A DNA stretch of 16,942 nucleotides from Spirochaetaceae bacterium. Its GTDB lineage: Bacteria > Spirochaetota > Spirochaetia > SZUA-6 > Bin103. Shown here piece by piece: positions 10,210 through 16,942 of this stretch. The notes below the pieces were generated by a model. The model was not told where the DNA came from. It made no database searches and saw nothing but the letters and a program-made list of their open reading frames with translations. Position 1 is the stretch's first letter; every line of letters begins with the position of its first letter. The stretch spans positions 1 to 16,942 of the forward strand of contig JAPOQV010000030.1 of NCBI GenBank assembly GCA_026710565.1, read 5' to 3'. A program made the translations under genes and the position numbers.

Positions 10210-11565
10210 TCAGCGCGGTAACGCGCCGCCGGCGGCTTCCGGCCACGGGCTCTCGCGCTGCAGCAGGGCCGCCAATCGGTCGACCGTGCCGGCATGCCCG
10301 TCGCGCGGGGCCAGGTCGTCCTGCTCTTCGGGGTCCGCGCGGAGGTCGTACAGAGACCGCCGGCCGTCCTGGTACTCGATCAGCTTGTGGCGGCCGTCGT
10401 GCACGGCGCGCCAGTCCTCCAGGGCCGCGAACTGAGCCTGCCGGTGGCGCGCTGCGCCGTGCGCAGCCGGGAGCAGCGAGCGTGCGTCCCAGCACGGGAT
10501 CCCGTCGACCCCGGCCAGGTCGAGCACCGTCGCCGCGACGTCGATCAGCTCGGCCAGGACCTGAGTGGTCCGGCCGGGCGGGATGCCGGGGCCGGCCAGG
10601 ATCAGCGGCACGCGGACCGAGGCTTCCCACGGCACCGCCTTGTACCATCGGCCCCGGTCGCCGAGCATCTCGCCGTGATCGGAGGCGAAGACGACGACGG
10701 TCCGCTCGGATTCGCCGCGGCCGGCCACCGCTGCGAGCAGCCGCCCGATCCACTCGTCTATCCCCTCGATCATCGCCGCGTAGTTCCTGCGGATCTGGTT
10801 GTGGTCCTCCGGCCGGTGGGGATCCGGGGCAGCCGGGGGAGGGAAGTCGACCCCGGCGTAGCGGTCGCGCAGCTCTGCGGGTGGATCGAACGGCTCGTGC
10901 GGCCCGGGGAAGTTCACCCAGAGGAACCAGGGGCTGTCGTCGGGGAAACGTTCGAGCATGGTCAGGCCCGAGCGGCCGCAGAAGTCGTCGGTGTAGTGGT
11001 GGCGCGGCAAGGGCGAGGGAGCGGTGTCGTGCCACGGGCCGCGAAGGCTGCCGCGCATCCGGCGGCGGCGATCGAAGTCCTCGCGGAGTGCCGAGCCAAG
11101 CCCGGCGGCGACCAGCGAACGCGTGTACGGCTCCGGATCGCCGGCGCTCAACTGTCCGTGGGAAGCCCACTTGCCGCCCTGATCCACGGCGTCGGTGAAT
11201 CCGTACCGTTCCAGCCGCGGCGTCCAGCCGGAGGCCGCGAAGTCGCAACTGCCCTTGTGCAGATCGCACTTGCCGACGGTGCCGACCCGGTAGCCGGCTT
11301 CCCTGAGCCGCTGCAGGTAGGTCGCGGCGTGCATGTCCAGGTCGTCCCCGTTGTTGCGGACGCCGGCGCGATGGTAACGCAGGCCCCGGGTCAGGCAGGC
11401 GCGGCTTGGAGCGCAGACCGGACTGTTGCACCACACCCGCTCGAAGCGGACCCCGCGCGCGGCCAGCCCGTCAATGTTCGGCGTACGGACCGGCACCCGC
11501 CCGGCGCAGCCGATCCAGTCCCAGCGCAGTTGGTCCGGGAACAGGAACAGGACGTTCGGCCGCAT
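10210..11565 (-). CDS. Type I (formylglycine-dependent) sulfatase
   Basis: 451 residues. The N-terminal metal-site text NVLFLFPDQLRWD (D11, Q12) is followed by TPNIDGLAARGVRF and the maturation motif C51-A-P-S-R55. Cys51 should be converted to formylglycine by an FGE-type or anaerobic sulfatase-maturating enzyme. The second metal site is ASDHGEMLGDRG (D296, H297). The segment that in many sulfatases reads GKWHLG is GKCDLHKG here, as in the DQ-type subgroup with GKxDLHK text. WYKAVPWEASVRVPLI and the C-terminal LYDLRADPEEQDDLA match the normal sulfatase end. The enzyme hydrolyses sulfate esters, and the substrate is probably a sulfated glycan given the neighbours, though choline-sulfatase-like small-molecule use cannot be excluded. 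No signal peptide is visible, so a cytoplasmic location is possible. It converges with the DUF6807 gene. Confidence 0.93.
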   Translation of the reverse strand: MRPNVLFLFPDQLRWDWIGCAGRVPVRTPNIDGLAARGVRFERVWCNSPVCAPSRACLTRGLRYHRAGVRNNGDDLDMHAATYLQRLREAGYRVGTVGKCDLHKGSCDFAASGWTPRLERYGFTDAVDQGGKWASHGQLSAGDPEPYTRSLVAAGLGSALREDFDRRRRMRGSLRGPWHDTAPSPLPRHHYTDDFCGRSGLTMLERFPDDSPWFLWVNFPGPHEPFDPPAELRDRYAGVDFPPPAAPDPHRPEDHNQIRRNYAAMIEGIDEWIGRLLAAVAGRGESERTVVVFASDHGEMLGDRGRWYKAVPWEASVRVPLILAGPGIPPGRTTQVLAELIDVAATVLDLAGVDGIPCWDARSLLPAAHGAARHRQAQFAALEDWRAVHDGRHKLIEYQDGRRSLYDLRADPEEQDDLAPRDGHAGTVDRLAALLQRESPWPEAAGGALPR

Positions 11566-12186
11566 GTCGGCCCATGCTGACCAGATCCGGCAGCCACGAT
11601 CAACCTCCGGCCTGCGCTTCGCGGCGATCGACCGGTCCTCAACGGCTCATCCTTCAGGAACGCGCCGTGAGCCATGCGGCGCGTGCCGATGGAGGTGATG
11701 GGCTCGGCAGCGGAGCCGGCCGGCTTGCTCCCGGCAGCGGCCGGCCGGGCGGTCGCCGCCTGCCGATTCGGCGCGGGCGCGGAGCTGAGTGTCGGGTGCG
11801 GCGTCCGCTCCGGCGTCGGCGTAGCGGCGGCGGTTTCCATGTAGTAAATATAGCAACGGTTTTCAAATAGCCCTTCCTGCCCCGTCCAGGATGGGCATCT
11901 GATCGGCCTCAGCAGGCGCTGAAGGGGGTGCGGCGTGGCCGAACGGGTGCGCGAGCTTCCGGGGGGAGGCCGGAAGGGGCCTGTACGTGCGCTGGCGTAC
12001 CACCTCGCAGGCGCACATTGCCGTCAAGACCCTGAGGCAAGACTTCTCGACTTTTTCCGGTGTACTTGCTCCCGAGCCGGCTCGGAACAATCAGGAATCC
12101 GACCTCGATGCCGCCGACGGATGTTCTGCCGCCGCGATCGGTCCGCTGCAGGCCAGCACGTGGGCACCGCTCCACAGGCAGTCCTG
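11566..12186. other. 620-base stretch with no convincing gene
   Basis: It lies between the start of the sulfatase and the stop of the M20 peptidase, both on the minus strand. The part nearest the sulfatase (11640-11840) is low-complexity, Ala/Pro/Arg-rich in any frame. A minus-strand frame at 11863-12090 (75 residues, including VLTAMCACEVVRQRTYRPLP) shows G/C-rich third positions like real genes here, but no family is recognised. It may be a remnant. A 7-bp hairpin with a 7-base loop (CTTCCGG/CCGGAAG) is at 11956-11976. A 14-bp perfect palindrome, CCGAGCCGGCTCGG, is at 12072-12085. Neither hairpin is followed by a T tract. Confidence 0.5.
11837..11872 (-). promoter_or_regulatory. AT-rich island, possible upstream promoter for the sulfatase
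   Basis: About 36 bases rich in A/T stand out sharply from surrounding DNA of over 70% GC. On the minus strand TTGAAA (11866-11861) is followed by TATATT only 8 bases later, or by the weak hexamer TACATG at 17 bases. A standard sigma-70 pair is therefore not convincing. Its position, about 270-300 bases upstream of the sulfatase start, fits a promoter or a regulator-binding region. Confidence 0.25.
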
Positions 12187-13308
12187 TCAGGAGGCGCCAC
12201 GGCAGGCCGCCGGCCGCCCTCCGAGCATCAGGGCCCGGCAGACCTCGGCCAACCGATTCAGCTCGTCGATCGGCATCGACTCCTGGTCGGTGTGGATGTC
12301 CACGTAGCCGACCGAGATCACCGCGGTGGGCAGCCCCTTGGCGTTGAACTCGTTGGCGTCGCTCACGCCGCAGGTGGTGGTGCGCCAGGGGTCCAGCCCC
12401 GCCGCACGGATGGCCGCCTCGGCGTACCGCACCGGCGCGTCGTTCAGGCCGAACCGGTAGCCCGTCATCGCGTCCAGCGACTCCACGTCGACGGTGCCGC
12501 CGAACGCGGCGGCGCCCTGCTGGCAGCATTCCAGCAGCGCGTCGCGGTGCTCGACGAACCGGCTCTGGTCCAGGCTGCGCACCTCCAGGGTCAGCGACGC
12601 TTCCGGCGGGATGATGTTCTTGGCCTCCCCGCCCGTGAGCACCCCCGCGTTGGCGATCGTGTCCCCGTCGATGCGGCCGAGCTGCATCCGCTGAATCGCG
12701 CGCGCCGCCATCTGCAGCGCGCTGCGCCCCTCCTCCGGCTCCGTGCCGGCGTGCGCGGCGCGGCCGTGGAAGCTGACGCGAAGCGTGTCCGTCCACGGGC
12801 TGGCCATGACGATCCCGCCCACCGGCCCGTCGATGTCGGGCACGAACGCCATGCGCGAGCGCACCGGGGCCACGTCGAACGCCTTGGAGCCGACATGGCC
12901 CACGTCCTCGCCCACCGTGAACAGGACCTCGACCGGCGGATGCGGCGCGCCGGAGGCCGCGATCGCCTCCACCGCTTCGACGATGGCTGCCACCGCCGAC
13001 TTGTCATCGGCGCCGAGCACGCTGGAGCCGTCGGTGTGCACGGTGCCGTCGCGGATCACCGGTTCCATTCCCGTGGTCGGACGCACGGTGTCGGTGTGCG
13101 CGCAGAGGAGTACCGGCTCCTCGCCGGCCCGCGAGCCCGCGCCCGGCCAGAAGCCCAGGACGTTGCGGTGCGGGTCGGCGTGCAGCCGCACCCCGGCGCC
13201 CTCCAGCCTGGGCCGCAGGGCGTCGATGACGGGGTCCTCGTTCGGGTGGTAGCTGTCGATCCGCAGGATGGTCAGGAACGTGTCGAGCAGTCGTCGGGAA
13301 TCGATCAT
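12187..13308 (-). CDS. M20 family metallopeptidase (PepT-like)
   Basis: 373 residues from ATG 13308. The motifs follow the dizinc M20 order: LLCAHTDTV (H71, D73), VLGADDKSAVAAI (D101), TVGEDVGHVGS (E134 catalytic, D135 metal), PDIDG (around D158-D160) and the C-terminal VDIHTDQESM histidine. The central FHGRAAHAGTEPEEGRSAL segment is the lid/dimerisation domain. The layout is closest to tripeptidase T or carboxypeptidase G2-type enzymes that cut peptides or N-acyl amino acids in the cytoplasm. A GTG at 13329, in frame and overlapping the stop of the broken HepT as GTGA, is an alternative start adding seven residues. The ATG is preferred because MIDSRRLLDTFL is the family's usual beginning. 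It is the last gene of the minus-strand run that starts with the MFS transporter. Confidence 0.92.
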   Translation of the reverse strand: MIDSRRLLDTFLTILRIDSYHPNEDPVIDALRPRLEGAGVRLHADPHRNVLGFWPGAGSRAGEEPVLLCAHTDTVRPTTGMEPVIRDGTVHTDGSSVLGADDKSAVAAIVEAVEAIAASGAPHPPVEVLFTVGEDVGHVGSKAFDVAPVRSRMAFVPDIDGPVGGIVMASPWTDTLRVSFHGRAAHAGTEPEEGRSALQMAARAIQRMQLGRIDGDTIANAGVLTGGEAKNIIPPEASLTLEVRSLDQSRFVEHRDALLECCQQGAAAFGGTVDVESLDAMTGYRFGLNDAPVRYAEAAIRAAGLDPWRTTTCGVSDANEFNAKGLPTAVISVGYVDIHTDQESMPIDELNRLAEVCRALMLGGRPAACRGAS

Positions 13309-13325
13309 CGGTGGTCTGTCTCTCG

Positions 13326-13562
13326 TCACGTTCGTGTAGTCGCTATTCCGGTCATCGCGCTCCAGGGAATCTCGGGATGCCGTTCGCGGAATTCCGGAGA
13401 GAGCCGGCCGGCAGCCTCGCCGATGATCTCCAGACGACGGATGACGGAGTCCTGAAGTCTCGTATCCTTCAGGAATTGCTCGCGACGGATTCCTGCGACG
13501 TAGGTCGATATCAGTCTGGCCGACGCGACGATGTCTACGAGGTGTTCGGAATCACGAACCAT
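13326..13562 (-). pseudogene. hepT: HepT-like HEPN toxin, frameshifted, active-site motif lost
   Basis: 78 residues, against about 110 for intact HepT (DUF86). The first 68 residues are well conserved: YVAGIRREQFLKDTRLQDSV, then RRLEIIGEAAGRLSPEFRE and RHPEIPWSAMTGI. Intact relatives continue from G-I/L/M into the HEPN catalytic motif R-N-x-x-x-H-D-Y. Here the frame instead reads GIATTRT and stops. In the +2 frame the bases right after GGAATA-GC encode D-Y-T-N-V, the text expected just after the catalytic histidine. A net loss of about 16 bases, covering the arginine-to-histidine motif, would explain both the missing motif and the shift. The later HepT C-terminus is also absent. The start ATG 13562 overlaps the end of mntA by 11 bases. 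The product, if made, should be inactive as an RNase. Confidence 0.8.
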
Positions 13563-13863
13563 AGATGGTCTGGGCTGATTCCAGTATCGCTCGTCGACGC
13601 ACGTCGTTGGAGCTTCTCTCGATGCCCCGCCGGCTGACGAGGTCGACGTCGCGCCCGAATATCGACCTGAGGTCTTCCTGCATGTGATGCAGGTCGAACA
13701 AGGTATGTCGAGGTTTCTCGCCGAGACTGATCAACACGTCCAGATCGCTCTCCGCGCCGAAATCGTCACGGAGCACTGAGCCAAACACGGCGAGTTCGGA
13801 AACGCCCCAGCGCGTGCAGAATTCGGCAATCTCGGCTTGGCGGGTCTCGATTAACGCGTTCAC
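13552..13863 (-). CDS. mntA: MntA-type minimal nucleotidyltransferase antitoxin
   Basis: 103 residues. The nucleotidyltransferase core is FGSVLRDDFGAESDLDVLI, which is the G-S-x-x-R-x-D-x(4)-S-D-x-D signature with both catalytic aspartates. It is followed by LHHMQEDLRSIFGRDVDLVS with the third acidic strand. In MntA/HepT pairs the MNT protein adenylylates (AMPylates) HepT near its active site and blocks the RNase. Start is GTG 13863, supported by AAGGA seven bases upstream. Lower GC than its neighbours by eye suggests a transferred module. It lies 46 bases after the MFS stop and overlaps the broken hepT by 11 bases. The antitoxin appears intact while its toxin is damaged. Confidence 0.9.
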   Translation of the reverse strand: MNALIETRQAEIAEFCTRWGVSELAVFGSVLRDDFGAESDLDVLISLGEKPRHTLFDLHHMQEDLRSIFGRDVDLVSRRGIERSSNDVRRRAILESAQTIYGS

Positions 13864-13909
13864 GCCGCAATCCTTCCGGCTGGAATCATCGTCACGAGGA
13901 TTCCAACGG

Positions 13910-15139
13910 TCAACCGCTCGTGACGACCTCCACCGCGCGTTCGCGTCCCCCGGCCGCCAGCAGGCAGACGATCGCCATCACGAACACGGCGGCGATGATG
14001 AGGAAGGCGGCAGAGAACGAGCCGGTGCGGTCGTGGACCCAGCCGGCCAGGACCGGCGCGGCGGCCATCGAGCCGGTCATCGCCACCTGCACCACGCCCT
14101 GAATGCTGCCGAACTCCTTCATGCCGAACGCCTCCTGGACGATCAGCACCAGCAGAGCGCCCAGGCCGCCGAAGCCGAGCCCGAAGACGAAGATCCCGAT
14201 CCACATCGCCGGCGCCGAGGCGGCCAGCGCCATGATCACCAGCCCGACGGTCTGCAGGGCCACCGACAGGACGCAGCAGAGGCGGGCGGTCCAGCGTTCG
14301 CTGGCCCTGCCGAAGGCCAGCTTCGAGCCGATGCCCATGGCCGCGATCACCGCCAGCCCGGTGGTGGCCAGAGCCGGCGTGAAGCCCTGCTCGGCGAAGT
14401 GCTGGCGAAGCTGGGTCAGCACGCCCTGATACGTGAAGGTGGCGCCGAACAGGCCCCACAGAATCAGCCAGAAGCTGCGCGTGCGCAGCGCCTGCCGCAG
14501 GGTGATGCCGCTCTCCATCAGGCGACGCGACGCCCGGGCCGCTCCGCCGCGGCGGGTGCGGTGCATCTCGCGCGACACCAGCGCCTCGTCCTCGCGGATG
14601 ATCCCCGCCGCCGCCACCGCCAGCAGCAGCAACAGGATCCCGAAGGCCACGTAGCCCCACTGCCAGCCTCCGGCGGCGACCAGGGCGGCCGCCAGCGCCG
14701 GCATGGTGAGGCCGCCGGCGTTGTTGCCCGAGGTCACCGCTCCCATCACCCGCCCGCGGGTGGCCGGGAACCAGAGCCCCACCAGCTTGCCCGCCGGCAT
14801 CACCGTCGCGCCGGGGAAGCCGGCGTAGACGAGGGCGCTGAACAGGTACCAGTGCCAGAGCGAGGTGATCAGCGGCCGCAGCAGGAAGCCGGCGGCGACC
14901 AGCAGCAGCGAGACCACCGTCACCGGACGCGCGCCCCAGCGGTCCATGGCGCGGCCGGCGAAGGGCGCCACCAAGCCGGACACGACCGCCAGCGAGAGCG
15001 AGAGATTGAGGGCGGTCTGACTCCAGCCGAAGGCCTCGCGCAGCGGAGCGGCAAACTCGCCGAAGGCGTACTGACTGGTGCCGATGGTGAGCCCCGTTGA
15101 CAGGAAGGCCACCACCGCGATCGGGTACCCGCGGTACAC
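13910..15139 (-). CDS. MFS transporter (monocarboxylate/OFA-like)
   Basis: 409 residues, about 12 hydrophobic segments with a longer charged loop between the sixth and seventh (near residues 185-215, REDEALVSREMHRTRRGG). The loop after segment 2 carries the MFS signature GRAMDRWGARPV, and an equivalent KLAFGRASERWTARL follows in the second half. N-terminal GTSQYAFGEFAAPL and FGWSQTALNLSLSL text is like the oxalate/formate antiporter and monocarboxylate branch of MFS. The substrate cannot be read from sequence. An organic acid or small sugar acid would fit the cluster, by inference. Start is GTG 15139, the only option because an in-frame stop lies three codons upstream. The gene leads the minus-strand group MFS-mntA-hepT'-M20. 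Confidence 0.88.
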   Translation of the reverse strand: MYRGYPIAVVAFLSTGLTIGTSQYAFGEFAAPLREAFGWSQTALNLSLSLAVVSGLVAPFAGRAMDRWGARPVTVVSLLLVAAGFLLRPLITSLWHWYLFSALVYAGFPGATVMPAGKLVGLWFPATRGRVMGAVTSGNNAGGLTMPALAAALVAAGGWQWGYVAFGILLLLLAVAAAGIIREDEALVSREMHRTRRGGAARASRRLMESGITLRQALRTRSFWLILWGLFGATFTYQGVLTQLRQHFAEQGFTPALATTGLAVIAAMGIGSKLAFGRASERWTARLCCVLSVALQTVGLVIMALAASAPAMWIGIFVFGLGFGGLGALLVLIVQEAFGMKEFGSIQGVVQVAMTGSMAAAPVLAGWVHDRTGSFSAAFLIIAAVFVMAIVCLLAAGGRERAVEVVTSG

Positions 15140-15170
15140 CTACGTCACAGTCCGTGCAGCGCGCACGCTT

Positions 15171-15182
15171 GCACTCGAGTGC
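15171..15182. promoter_or_regulatory. Perfect 12-bp palindrome in divergent intergenic region
   Basis: GCACTCGAGTGC reads the same on both strands and sits 32 bases upstream of the MFS start, in the 230-base gap before the divergent membrane/coiled-coil gene. It is a candidate operator for a dimeric repressor. No repressor gene is adjacent, and chance palindromes are common in GC-rich DNA. Confidence 0.3.
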
Positions 15183-15369
15183 CGGCGGGCGGCGCGGCAG
15201 GGTGGCGACCCGATGGTGGCGCTACGACCCGGCCGTGACGTGCCGACGTTCGGGGGAAGCATGCGAGCGGACGATAGCGCTTCACAGACCGACATGGAAG
15301 GGCGCTGCGTGGCTGGCGGCTCGTAACCGGTGCTGGTTCGTCGCTACCATCGGCGCGGGAGTTCTCCTT

Positions 15370-16374
15370 ATGACGCGGCCGGGACCCGACAGGGCGGTTT
15401 CGATGGACGCGCTCGCCGAGCGCTGTTTCCAACTCGATGCGAACCGGCAGTTGCTACGGATCAAGGAGCAGCACCAGCTTCTTGCCCGCGCCCGTGGCAA
15501 CGAGGCGAGGAGATTGGATGCCGTCGGCTGCTTTTCGATTTCGCTGATCGCGCTGGGTCTACTGTTCGTGTGGACCTTCATCAGCGCTGACATCTGGGTG
15601 GGGTTCGTGCTCAGCGGCGGATTTGCGGGCTTGATCTACAAGGTCTACAAGAAGATTCGTGCGGGTGGCCCCGGAGCTGTCGCGGATGCGTTCGTGCAGC
15701 GCTGGAAGATCCGGGCGTCGGTGAAGCAAGGCACCGCGGCCTACGAGCGGGGCGAGCCGTGGGCCGTAGCGCGGGTGCACGAGTACGCCGTTGAAGAGTT
15801 CCGCAATCGGGTGGCGGAGCACTGGGAGCAGACGCTCGGGGTCGACTCGGAGTGGGGCCGCGCCCGCGCATCGCTGACGGAGGCCGCAACCGATGCGCAG
15901 CGGTCGGCGGCCTATTGGGGCGCGCGTCTGCGACAGGAGCCGAGCAACGAGTTCGCCAAATCCCAGAAGGACGTGTCCGAGCGGCTGCAGGCCAAGCTCG
16001 CCAAGGCCTTCGAAAAGCTGGAAGCCCGCTCAGTCGCCTTGCGCAGATTCTACGACGAATGCGACGCCCGGCTTGCTGCCATGGACCGCCGCAACCGCGA
16101 CCTTGAGGAGTCTCGTCGCCTCGAGGAATTGTCGGGCCGGGCCGACATGATCATCGCTCACGCCGAGGGGACCATACACGGCCTCGCGACCGCGTTCGTA
16201 GCTGAGGCGCGGGCGTTCGCCGATGCGCTGGGAGGCGTCGCCAGCGTGAGCATCAAGTCTCTCGCGGGGGAAGCTCCGGTGGACGACATCGACTACTTCG
16301 CCGACCGCATCATCGAGGACTCCGACCGGGACCGCGCAGCGATCGAAGACCTCGAGCGCCGACTCGCGCCATGA
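15370..16374 (+). CDS. Membrane-anchored coiled-coil protein of unknown function
   Basis: 334 residues from ATG 15370, chosen because GGGAG at 15357-15361 lies eight bases upstream and residues before it are compositional noise. The open frame itself reaches back to 15097. An N-terminal charged helix (residues 12-48) is followed by two hydrophobic segments at about 51-71 (AVGCFSISLIALGLLFVWTFI) and 75-90 (IWVGFVLSGGFAGLIY), forming a hairpin anchor. From about residue 100 the protein is long, charged and helical, with coiled-coil character around 190-290 (SERLQAKLAKAFEKLEARSV, then LEESRRLEELSGRADM). No enzyme motif was recognised. The gene diverges from the MFS transporter and ends seven bases before the convergent oxidoreductase. 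A scaffold or stress/envelope role is possible, but nothing in the sequence shows it. Confidence 0.65.
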   Translation: MTRPGPDRAVSMDALAERCFQLDANRQLLRIKEQHQLLARARGNEARRLDAVGCFSISLIALGLLFVWTFISADIWVGFVLSGGFAGLIYKVYKKIRAGGPGAVADAFVQRWKIRASVKQGTAAYERGEPWAVARVHEYAVEEFRNRVAEHWEQTLGVDSEWGRARASLTEAATDAQRSAAYWGARLRQEPSNEFAKSQKDVSERLQAKLAKAFEKLEARSVALRRFYDECDARLAAMDRRNRDLEESRRLEELSGRADMIIAHAEGTIHGLATAFVAEARAFADALGGVASVSIKSLAGEAPVDDIDYFADRIIEDSDRDRAAIEDLERRLAP

Positions 16375-16381
16375 GCAAACG

Positions 16382-16942
16382 CTATCCGGAGCGGATCGCG
16401 CGATCGAGGTCCGCGCCGGCCAGGGGAAGGTCGACCCAGGCCGAGCCGCGCTCGTGCGACGCGTGCAGCGCGGCGATCACCTCCAGGGTGCGCGCCGCGT
16501 CGCCGCCCGAGCCCGCGACCTCGCCCCCGTCGCCGTCGAGCCACGTGACGATCTCGGTGACGGCGAGGTCCATGGAGCTCAAGCCGCCTTCGCCGATCGG
16601 CCACGTGTCGCTGCGCCCGTCGGCGTAGTCCACGGTAACGGCGTCCGGCGCGATGGTTGCCTGCGCCTCGGTGCCGTTGAGCAGGAAGCGCATCGGCGCC
16701 GCCCCGTAGTCGGGCGCGTCCAGCAGCGCGACCGTGCCGCCGGCCATGCGCAACATCCCCCAGCCGCCGGGGTCGCGGAACTCCGGTCCGCGGCAATCCT
16801 CGCGGCCGGCGAGGTCGAGCAGTCCCGAGACGGCCTCGACTTCCCGGCCGATCACCATGCGCAAAGCGTCGATCGTGTGCGTGCCCACGTTACCGAGCCG
16901 GCCCTTGCCCCACTGCACGTAGGCCGAGGTCACGCTGCCCAA
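16382..16942 (-). CDS. Gfo/Idh/MocA family oxidoreductase, C-terminal part (5'-partial)
   Basis: 186 residues are visible. The frame is open to the right edge, so the TTG at 16942 is not a real start and the N-terminal NAD(P)-binding Rossmann domain lies outside. The visible part starts within the C-terminal alpha/beta domain. It carries GRLGNVGTHTIDALRMVIG, the family's G-x-x-x-D/N-x-G-x-H-x-x-D pattern whose His/Asp line the active site, followed by EVEAVSGLLD. The later GGTVALLDAPDYGAAPMRFLLNGTEA and TLEVIAALHASHERG match the typical end of the sheet and last helix. Such enzymes oxidise or reduce sugars, inositols and related polyols with NAD(P). This fits the glycan genes in the window but does not fix a substrate. 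Confidence 0.9.
   Translation of the reverse strand: MGSVTSAYVQWGKGRLGNVGTHTIDALRMVIGREVEAVSGLLDLAGREDCRGPEFRDPGGWGMLRMAGGTVALLDAPDYGAAPMRFLLNGTEAQATIAPDAVTVDYADGRSDTWPIGEGGLSSMDLAVTEIVTWLDGDGGEVAGSGGDAARTLEVIAALHASHERGSAWVDLPLAGADLDRAIRSG

Noticed and set aside
10294..11580. A 428-residue plus-strand frame opposite the sulfatase
   Set aside because: The minus strand carries every sulfatase motif in order. The plus frame has no recognisable domain.
12072..12085. Palindrome CCGAGCCGGCTCGG as a rho-independent terminator
   Set aside because: No T tract follows on either strand, and such short GC palindromes arise easily by chance.
11935..13455. A 506-residue plus-strand frame opposite the M20 peptidase
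   Set aside because: It is antisense to a gene with complete M20 metal motifs and is compositionally a shadow.
13814..15100. A 428-residue plus-strand frame opposite the MFS transporter, rich in Gln/His/Arg
   Set aside because: It is antisense to a clear 12-segment transporter, and the His/Gln richness is the mirror of hydrophobic codons.
15097..15369. N-terminal extension of the membrane/coiled-coil protein
   Set aside because: The extra 91 residues are Arg/Gly/Thr-rich noise that overlaps the MFS start and intergenic DNA. ATG 15370 has a good ribosome site.

Overview
The window is GC-rich (about two thirds GC by eye) bacterial DNA with tightly packed genes and strong G/C preference at third codon positions. 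Nothing in it fixes a taxon. The mix of sulfatase, GH172, DUF6807 and Gfo/Idh/MocA genes with mobile defence-type modules resembles polysaccharide-using environmental or host-associated marine bacteria, but that is inference. No rRNA, tRNA, CRISPR array or intact insertion sequence was seen.

Left part (1-4815) is an accessory, defence-like region on the + strand. It holds the C-terminal part of an ImmA/IrrE-type metallopeptidase/regulator that runs off the left edge. Next comes a 256-base gap with possible gene debris, then a 1110-residue protein joining a Swt1-type HEPN domain to a DUF499 P-loop ATPase. After it are a lone HicB-like antitoxin and a NUDIX gene cut off before its catalytic box. 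A convergent three-segment membrane protein of unknown function (4835-5677) ends at that break.

Middle part (5734-11565) is a carbohydrate-use cluster. On the + strand lie a beta-propeller glycosidase-like protein, a GH172 (DUF2961) enzyme, a DinB-like protein and a DUF6807 protein, the last two overlapping by 4 bases. A formylglycine-type sulfatase converges on them from the - strand. Together they suggest release of sugars from a substituted or sulfated glycan, with uptake and binding genes outside the window.

Right part (11566-16942) starts with about 620 bases without a convincing gene. A - strand run follows, in transcription order: MFS transporter, MntA nucleotidyltransferase antitoxin, a damaged HepT, and an M20 metallopeptidase. 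The HepT toxin appears to have lost its HEPN active site (R-N-x-x-x-H) through a small frameshifting deletion. Its early stop overlaps a possible GTG start of the peptidase. The window closes with an unrecognised membrane/coiled-coil protein (+) and the C-terminal part of a Gfo/Idh/MocA oxidoreductase (-) that runs off the right edge.

Most notable are the HEPN-DUF499 ATPase in a non-standard neighbourhood and the apparently disarmed HepT/MntA pair.
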